This document shows, in pieces, positions 7,751-11,140 of a stretch of DNA of 11,140 nucleotides. This stretch comes from an uncultured Eubacteriales bacterium. Lineage in GTDB: Bacteria; Bacillota; Clostridia; Oscillospirales; Acutalibacteraceae. A program made the position numbers and the translations under genes. The notes below the pieces were generated by a model, which had not been told where the DNA came from, searched no databases, and saw only the letters and a program-made list of their open reading frames with translations. How positions within the stretch are numbered: position 1 is the first letter of the stretch; every line of letters begins with the position of its first letter. The stretch spans positions 1 to 11,140 of the forward strand of contig ONWY01000015.1 in the NCBI GenBank assembly GCA_900321665.1, in the 5' to 3' direction.

Positions 7751-7779
7751 ATTGTAGCACAACTAAAAAGCATTGTCAA
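7751..7779 (-). promoter_or_regulatory. sigma-A promoter of the T-box operon
   Basis: On the minus strand a perfect -35 TTGACA (7774-7779) and -10 TACAAT (7751-7756) are separated by 17 bases. Transcription should start near 7744, giving a leader of about 355 bases before the LeuA-like start codon. The -35 box lies only one base from the edge of the repeat element at 7781. Confidence 0.85.
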
Positions 7780-7780
7780 C

Positions 7781-7826
7781 TAAATTCTAATTTATGCCAC
7801 CCTTGTGGTGGCTAAATTAGAATTTG
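7781..7826. repeat. left terminal hairpin of the MITE-like element
   Basis: Outer arms 7782-7794 and 7813-7825 are complementary (AAATTCTAATTTA with TAAATTAGAATTT). Inner arms GCCACC (7796-7801) and GGTGGC (7807-7812) close a five-base loop. It shares its AT-rich outer arms with the hairpin at 8033-8078 but has a different GC-rich apex. Confidence 0.7.
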
Positions 7827-8032
7827 AACGCTCACTTTGTTCGCTTAGAGAATAGATAAGAGAGAAGAGATAAGAGTGTTGGGCGGGGCACCCGCACCCG
7901 TTCCGCTACGCTCTATTTTTTGAATAGATTATATCTATTTTTCGCATATTTAAGCCAACTTTAGCTTAAATCAAAGCTAATACAATCAAGTGCGAATGTG
8001 TCGCCCTCAAGTATTCATCATTCATTATTCAT

Positions 8033-8078
8033 TAAATTCTAATTTGGGAGCTCTACGAGCCCCGCAAATTAGAATTTA
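8033..8078. repeat. right terminal hairpin of the MITE-like element
   Basis: Outer arms TAAATTCTAATTT (8033-8045) and AAATTAGAATTTA (8066-8078) are perfectly complementary. The apex pairs GGG and GCTC with GAGC and CCC around one bulged base. It covers the stop codon of the MGMT-family gene (8069-8071) and, lacking a T-run, is not a normal terminator. Confidence 0.7.
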
Positions 8079-8386
8079 CCTTCCCCGTTCCAAAGGTATT
8101 TTTTCAAATCTACCTTGCCCGCCGAAAAGGTGACCCCCTCGCCCTCGAGCAGCATCTGCTGTGTTGCCCTGCCGCCAAAAGCAAAGGAGCCGGAGCATTC
8201 TCCGAAGCGGTTCACCACACGGTGGCACGGTATCTTGCCCGGGTCGGGGTTTACATGCAGCGCGTAGCCGACAACACGACTCCAGCGCGGATTTCCCGCA
8301 AGCAATGCCACCTGCCCGTAAGTCGCCACCTTGCCGCGAGGAATTTGCTTGACCACCGCATAAATTTTCTCAAAAGTATTTTCCAC
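8069..8386 (-). CDS. MGMT-family protein (single-domain O6-alkylguanine alkyltransferase-like)
   Basis: A 105-residue protein equivalent to the C-terminal DNA-binding and active-site domain of O6-methylguanine-DNA methyltransferase (Ogt/Ada-C); the usual N-terminal domain is absent. It has IPRGKVATYGQVA (15-27, with the DNA-contacting Tyr23), the Arg-finger region RWSRVVG (34-40), the active-site motif IPCHRVVN with Cys54, and VDLKKYLW near the end. Because Cys54 is kept, unlike alkyltransferase-like (ATL) proteins where it is replaced, alkyl transfer in DNA repair remains possible, though short members may act only as lesion binders. The start is GTG at 8386; an ATG two bases upstream is out of frame and the ribosome binding site is weak. 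The last two codons and the stop fall inside a repeat hairpin, so the C-terminus may have been reshaped by insertion. Single-gene unit with its own promoter. Confidence 0.85.
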   Translation of the reverse strand: MENTFEKIYAVVKQIPRGKVATYGQVALLAGNPRWSRVVGYALHVNPDPGKIPCHRVVNRFGECSGSFAFGGRATQQMLLEGEGVTFSAGKVDLKKYLWNGEGKF

Positions 8387-8425
8387 ATTTTCACTTCACT
8401 TTACACAATAATCATAACTATCTTT

Positions 8426-8454
8426 ATTCTACCACCCTTTTGCCGGAATATCAA
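8426..8454 (-). promoter_or_regulatory. sigma-A promoter of the MGMT-family gene
   Basis: On the minus strand TTGATA (8449-8454) and TAGAAT (8426-8431) are separated by 17 bases, each matching consensus at five of six positions. It lies 40 bases upstream of the GTG start. The flanking stretch 8455-8655 is AT-rich; apart from a weak 9-bp AT hairpin (8501-8525) I see no gene or clear signal there. Confidence 0.65.
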
Positions 8455-8655
8455 ACCCTGGAAAGAGTAAACCAAAAGAAAACCGTCAGAAAAAAACTGC
8501 AAAAATTTGCTATGAACAAATTTTTACCGAAAAAATCATTTCATCGCCGCATCTAACCTTTTTTACCTTTAACAATTGAGTTACGATATCACAAAGTTTT
8601 GTATCATTATACACATTTTTTGTACTCAAAACGCACTCAGCAAACAAAAAGAAAA

Positions 8656-8689
8656 AGCCGAAAAGGTTATTATATCAACCTTTTCGGCT
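8656..8689 (-). terminator. intrinsic terminator, probably the original guaA terminator
   Basis: A perfect 13-bp stem (8656-8668 with 8677-8689, eight-base loop) is followed on the minus strand by TTTTTCTTTTTG. It lies about 20 bases after the TAA in the displaced guaA-like end at 8710-8724. It could end the glycosyltransferase transcript today, but its spacing fits a former guaA terminator separated by an insertion. Confidence 0.75.
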
Positions 8690-8709
8690 ATATTATTTGT
8701 ATTGTGATA

Positions 8710-8724
8710 TTATTCCCACTCGAT
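8710..8724 (-). repeat. putative att site, distal copy of the guaA 3' end
   Basis: On the minus strand it reads ATCGAGTGGGAATAA, encoding IEWE-stop as at the end of GuaA. Codons just upstream give NQLSF, unlike GuaA, so the similarity is confined to the core, as expected for an attachment site rather than a gene duplication. The partner copy is at 10774-10788. Confidence 0.55.
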
Positions 8725-8821
8725 AAAACTTAACTGATTTCGCTTAGGAAATATTGTCCGTCCTGTTTGTGGTTCCTTCGATTATTTGATGTATCCATAT
8801 TATCCAGCCTATCATCCTTTC

Positions 8822-8852
8822 TGTTATCATTTTGTTATCAGCGTTGATAACA
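8822..8852. repeat. 31-bp island-end repeat, copy 1
   Basis: It contains GTTATCA, four bases, GTTATCA, three bases, then TTGATAAC, so two direct GTTATCA units are followed by an inverted one. It matches 10663-10693 at 26 of 31 positions, with the three spacer bases between inverted units different (GCG versus ATA). It lies about 98 bases from the distal att copy and may be a recombinase or regulator binding site. Confidence 0.65.
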
Positions 8853-8957
8853 GTGGACGGGGTCTGATGCGGATAATCACGAACCTATTATACTTGCTTG
8901 AACGCTGTTATTCAAGATTTATGTGCTTGTTGTCATTCCGGAAAGCGATCCATTTAT

Positions 8958-10346
8958 TTATTGGATCCTGTGCAGAATGGAGGTGTATTTCCGTTTTTGT
9001 ATTGCCTTGCTGATTGGATAAAACAGGATACCGGCTGCAACTCCAATGATCCACACATATTTCCAACTGATAAGAAATCCAACCAGAAGGATGGCGGCGA
9101 TGGTTATCGCCCAGTATATGAAGTGGAATCTCACTGTCGATTTATTCAGCTCACCAACAACATCTGATCCGTTCGATGTATGCGGTGCATTCTCGATAAA
9201 CTCCGCTGCCCCGGCAGCACCTGAACAGGAACGAAAATCTGTACTGCACACCTCTGCGGCTTTCGCGTAGGCGGAGTTGCGCAGAATCTCCTGTACAGAC
9301 GCCCGGATCCCGTCAATGAAATCGTCATTTAAAGCCGTACCGGCACCAATTTCCATTACCCTTCTCGCTACTGCTTTCTGCTCGCTTGTCTGGGGATAGA
9401 GCACCATCGGCGCAGCCATATAGAGACTTTCGGAAACGCTGTTCATGCCACAGTGTGTTATAAAAACGTCCGCTTTGGAAAGAATATCGAGCTGATCCAC
9501 GTAGGGATACACATGGATGTTGTCAGGCAGCACTCCCAATGACGCGCGGTTTACCGCATTTCCGCACGAAATGACGACGTCAACCTTCTGATCCTGCAAC
9601 GCCGCTATGCATTTTGTGTAGAAATCGGGTCTGTCATTGATGACGGTCCCCAGAGAAATATAAACAAGCGGGCGGTCCTTCGCTTTTTCCGGAACGGCAT
9701 CTGAGAAAACAGAAGGTCCTACAAATGCGTAGTGATCCGAAAAGCTCTCTGCATAGGGCTGAAAACGCCGCGAAGTATAGACGATGCTATCTGTCTGATT
9801 GTCGCTCTGTACCAGAGACAAAGCCCCCTTCACACGATAGCCGTATGGTTCGAGCTTTTTCAACTCCTTAGAGATCCTCGGCAACCCGAAGATCATATCT
9901 GCCAGTTCCTTAGGCGTGTTCTTCATATACTGGGATGACAATTGATTAAAAGCAAATGTGCTGGTAGAAACAACCATCGGCACATGGTGTTTCCATGCGT
10001 TTAATTTTCCCCAGAAGCAAACGGAATCCGTATATACGACGTCAGGCCGGAAGGTCTTGAACTCTTCGTCGAGAAAGCTGTCCATGCTGAGCGTGATCCG
10101 AATGTCCTGAATCGTCATCTCTGTAGTGGAAACATTCTTCAGTCCGGCTTCTTCCCGCTTCGTGAGTTTCGGTAGAAAAGCGTCGCAGGAGATAAATTCT
10201 GCGCCTGTTGCATTGATCTTCTCTTCAAATTCGTTGAACGAATAGAATCGTACTGTATTCCCCCTTTTCACCAGTTCCGCTGCAACCGGGAGCATGGGAT
10301 TTGTATGACCGTGCGCAGGAATACAGAAAAAGGCAACCTTTTTCAT
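8958..10346 (-). CDS. GT1 (macrolide-type, MGT/UGT) glycosyltransferase with C-terminal membrane tail
   Basis: A 462-residue glycosyltransferase of family GT1 (MGT/UGT, GT-B fold), enzymes that move a sugar from a nucleotide sugar to small hydrophobic acceptors such as macrolides, flavonoids or lipids. The N-terminal domain begins MKKVAFFCIPAHGHTNPMLPVA with the expected catalytic His14 in GHTNP, and Asp107 in YTDS could be its partner. The C-terminal domain has VYISLGT (228-234) and the sugar-donor signature THCGMNSVSESLYMAAPMV (297-315) ending PQTSEQ (318-323). Residues 386 onward exceed the usual size of the family: a short linker, then two hydrophobic segments (about 409-427 and 430-447) and a basic end, suggesting membrane attachment. 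Its ATG overlaps the AbrB-like stop (ATGA), and AGGAGG lies ten bases upstream. Antibiotic inactivation is possible but unproven; lipid or self-metabolite glycosylation is an alternative. Confidence 0.88.
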   Translation of the reverse strand: MKKVAFFCIPAHGHTNPMLPVAAELVKRGNTVRFYSFNEFEEKINATGAEFISCDAFLPKLTKREEAGLKNVSTTEMTIQDIRITLSMDSFLDEEFKTFRPDVVYTDSVCFWGKLNAWKHHVPMVVSTSTFAFNQLSSQYMKNTPKELADMIFGLPRISKELKKLEPYGYRVKGALSLVQSDNQTDSIVYTSRRFQPYAESFSDHYAFVGPSVFSDAVPEKAKDRPLVYISLGTVINDRPDFYTKCIAALQDQKVDVVISCGNAVNRASLGVLPDNIHVYPYVDQLDILSKADVFITHCGMNSVSESLYMAAPMVLYPQTSEQKAVARRVMEIGAGTALNDDFIDGIRASVQEILRNSAYAKAAEVCSTDFRSCSGAAGAAEFIENAPHTSNGSDVVGELNKSTVRFHFIYWAITIAAILLVGFLISWKYVWIIGVAAGILFYPISKAIQKRKYTSILHRIQ

Positions 10347-10561
10347 ACCTTATCACCCTCCTGATCCTGAAAAACTATCTTAAACCATTCTGCAAAGGCT
10401 TGCTTCGGAGGGATGGCGATCCCCCTCGCCTCATCGCCAAAAAGCAGCAGCGTATCTCCAGGCTTGATTCCAAAAATATCACGAGCCTGTTTCGGGATTA
10501 CGATTTGTCCTTTTTCTCCGACGGTGGCCGTCCATGCATATTTTCCTTCAGGTGCTTTCAT
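10343..10561 (-). CDS. AbrB/MazE/SpoVT-type DNA-binding protein
   Basis: A 72-residue protein made largely of one AbrB swapped-hairpin domain: TATVGEKGQIVIPKQARDIFGIKPGDTLLLFGDE at about 11-44, including the diagnostic GQIVIPK and IKPGD motifs. Such proteins dimerise and bind DNA as transition-state-type regulators, or serve as antitoxins. The ATG at 10561 has GGAGG seven bases upstream; an open frame to 10594 would start inside the promoter-proximal leader. Its stop overlaps the glycosyltransferase ATG, so it is most likely a dedicated regulator of the pair rather than a toxin-antitoxin component, since no toxin family is adjacent. The consensus promoter just upstream would be its natural autoregulatory target, which is inference. 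Confidence 0.85.
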   Translation of the reverse strand: MKAPEGKYAWTATVGEKGQIVIPKQARDIFGIKPGDTLLLFGDEARGIAIPPKQAFAEWFKIVFQDQEGDKV

Positions 10562-10594
10562 TATACCGCCTCCAAAGTATGATTTGTATAACAT

Positions 10595-10623
10595 ATTATA
10601 CCGTATGAATTCGAATATGTCAA
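10595..10623 (-). promoter_or_regulatory. full-consensus sigma-A promoter of the AbrB-glycosyltransferase pair
   Basis: On the minus strand TTGACA (10618-10623) and TATAAT (10595-10600) are separated by exactly 17 bases: all 12 consensus positions are met. It lies 33 bases upstream of the AbrB start. A promoter this strong in front of a repressor-type gene suggests tight autoregulation. Confidence 0.88.
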
Positions 10624-10662
10624 GGAATAATGGGCGGCGAAAATTGCTTTCAGCTACCGTAA

Positions 10663-10693
10663 TGTTATCATTTCGTTATCAATATTGATACCA
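10663..10693. repeat. 31-bp island-end repeat, copy 2
   Basis: Same orientation and layout as 8822-8852: GTTATCA, four bases, GTTATCA, three bases, TTGATA. It lies about 40 bases upstream of the -35 box of the AbrB promoter and about 80 bases from the guaA att copy. It could serve in recombination, in regulation of the adjacent promoter, or both. Confidence 0.65.
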
Positions 10694-10728
10694 AAAACAG
10701 CAGGCATTCCGTAGAATGCCTGCTGTTT
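10691..10728 (-). terminator. intrinsic terminator downstream of guaA, inside the island
   Basis: A perfect 15-bp stem (10695-10709 with 10714-10728, four-base loop CGTA) ends on the minus strand in TTTTTGG. It stops guaA transcripts before the AbrB promoter and would replace the terminator now separated at 8656-8689. Confidence 0.85.
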
Positions 10729-10748
10729 CAAGCTATTCAGGATAACTC

Positions 10749-10773
10749 AGCACATTTCAAGATAAAATGTGCT
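10749..10773 (-). other. hairpin directly abutting the guaA stop codon
   Basis: A 9-bp stem AGCACATTT with AAATGTGCT (10749-10757 with 10765-10773, seven-base loop) begins at the base after the guaA stop. No T-run follows, so it is not a terminator by itself. Being next to the putative crossover core, it may be part of the attachment site or an mRNA 3'-end structure. Confidence 0.5.
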
Positions 10774-11140
10774 TTACTCCCACTCAATCGTGCCGATAGG
10801 CTTGGGTGTTAAGTCGTAGAGCACGCGGTTGACACCTTCAACCTCCGTGGTGATGCGCTCGGTGATGTGCTGCAGCAGCTCAAAGGGCACATTCTCGACT
10901 GTGGCGGTCATGGCATCCTTTGTATTCACGGCTCTGATAATCACCGGGTAGCCTTCATAGCGCTTGCCTTCTTTGACACCGGTGGATTTGATATCGGGAA
11001 TCGCGGTGAAATACTGCCAAACCTTGCCCTGCAAGCCATTCTTCGCAAATTCCTCTCCCAAAATAGCATCGCCCTCTCTGACACACTCGAGCCTATCTCT
11101 GGTAATCGCGCCGAGGCAGCGCACGCCGAGACCGGGGCCC
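10774..11140 (-). CDS. guaA: GMP synthase (glutamine-hydrolysing), C-terminal part
   Basis: The last 121 residues of GuaA, which converts XMP to GMP using ATP and glutamine, the final step of guanine nucleotide synthesis. The visible part is the dimerisation/XMP-binding domain: it opens GPGLGVRCLGAITRDRL, matching the conserved GPGLGIRVLGEVT, then WQYFTAIPDIKSTGVKEGKRYEG, IIRAVNTKDAMTA, and ends RVLYDLTPKPIGTIEWE, the near-invariant GuaA terminus. The reading frame is open to the window edge, so the 5' end lies outside. A GTG at 11124 is internal and not the start. The 3' end of this gene is a recognised attachment site for integrative elements, and a degenerate second copy of its last 15 bases lies at 8710-8724. 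Confidence 0.97.
   Translation of the reverse strand, partial: GPGLGVRCLGAITRDRLECVREGDAILGEEFAKNGLQGKVWQYFTAIPDIKSTGVKEGKRYEGYPVIIRAVNTKDAMTATVENVPFELLQHITERITTEVEGVNRVLYDLTPKPIGTIEWE

Larger units (their letters stand above)
7781..8078. mobile_element. MITE-like non-coding repeat element, about 298 bp
   Basis: The stretch begins with TAAATTCTAATTT and ends with AAATTAGAATTTA, a 13-bp terminal inverted repeat. Each end is itself a hairpin of the same design (7781-7826 and 8033-8078). The interior holds no credible gene but many small structures: a 7-bp hairpin at 7923-7939, an 8-bp hairpin at 7948-7971, inverted TTCGCA/TGCGAA at 7941-7946 and 7991-7996, a purine-rich tract (about 7847-7876), and tandem ATTCATT-type units (8014-8035). 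No target-site duplication is obvious. A miniature inverted-repeat element is the best reading; copy number elsewhere in the genome is unknown. Confidence 0.5.
8710..10788. mobile_element. small genomic island inserted at the guaA 3' end
   Basis: The terminal 15 bases of guaA (10774-10788) recur in the same orientation at 8710-8724 with 13 of 15 identical, enclosing about 2.06 kb. The 3' end of guaA is a known integration site for genomic islands and integrative elements. Inside are an AbrB-type regulator and a glycosyltransferase, with a 31-bp repeat near each end. A guaA-proximal terminator lies inside the insert, and the likely former guaA terminator lies just outside. No integrase is present, so this is either a remnant or an element mobilised in trans. 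Boundaries are inferred from the repeat only. Confidence 0.55.

Noticed and set aside
7822..8032. Possible CRISPR-like array in the ATTCATT and AGATAAGAG repeats
   Set aside because: Units are only 7-9 bases, imperfect and without regular spacers; they fit simple repeats inside the MITE-like element.
8501..8525. AT-only 9-bp hairpin (AAAAATTTG with CAAATTTTT)
   Set aside because: Low-complexity AT pairing in an AT-rich intergenic stretch; no stop codon or transcript end nearby that it would serve.
8712..8784. A 22-codon minus-strand reading stretch ending in IEWE-stop, and an overlapping 22-residue ATG frame ending at the TTA at 8730-8732
   Set aside because: The first has no start codon and only its last four residues resemble GuaA; the second has no family resemblance or clear ribosome binding site. 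The att-core explanation accounts for the similarity.
10343..10561. AbrB-like protein as an antitoxin of a toxin-antitoxin pair
   Set aside because: The coupled gene is a full-length glycosyltransferase and no MazF, VapC or other toxin family is adjacent.

Overview
The window looks like chromosomal DNA of a clostridial (Firmicutes/Bacillota) bacterium, probably an Oscillospiraceae/Ruminococcaceae-type gut anaerobe. The evidence is a T-box riboswitch, consensus sigma-A promoters with 17-bp spacers, GGAGG ribosome binding sites, intrinsic terminators and the mix of protein families. The genus is inference. Every supported gene lies on the minus strand, so transcription runs from high to low coordinates.

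Layout in transcription order. (1) 10774-11140: the C-terminal end of guaA (GMP synthase), cut by the window edge. (2) About 8710-10788: a small insertion in the 3' end of guaA. It carries its own terminator for guaA, a consensus promoter, an AbrB-type regulator translationally coupled to a GT1 glycosyltransferase with a C-terminal membrane tail, a 31-bp repeat near each end, and a second copy of the guaA terminal 15 bp at 8710-8724. Beyond that copy lies what is probably the original guaA terminator (8656-8689). No integrase is present. (3) 8069-8386: a single-domain MGMT-family (alkyltransferase-like) gene with its own promoter; its stop codon lies inside a repeat. (4) 7781-8078: a non-coding, hairpin-rich MITE-like element bounded by two related terminal hairpins. 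(5) 3480-7779: a promoter, a leucine-type T-box leader (specifier CUC, UGGU discriminator-binding bulge), an isopropylmalate-synthase-like protein lacking key catalytic residues, and an 841-residue fusion of a sugar-isomerase-type TIM barrel with an acyl-CoA synthetase, ending in a terminator. (6) 1792-3325: a YdeI/OmdA-family protein and a membrane-anchored esterase, with promoter and terminator. (7) 38-1677: an ABM-type monooxygenase-like protein, a MmcQ/YjbR protein and an HSL-type alpha/beta hydrolase, apparently one operon.

The most interesting unit is the leucine T-box operon. Its control predicts expression when charged tRNA-Leu is scarce, yet its LeuA-like protein has lost the metal-binding histidines and catalytic arginine of the DRE-TIM family while keeping the C-terminal LeuA regulatory domain. 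Its partner fuses an acyl-activating enzyme to a TIM barrel whose own metal site looks altered. A role in leucine supply or sensing, for example via branched-chain acyl-CoA, is a hypothesis. The second most interesting feature is the compact guaA-inserted cargo island.
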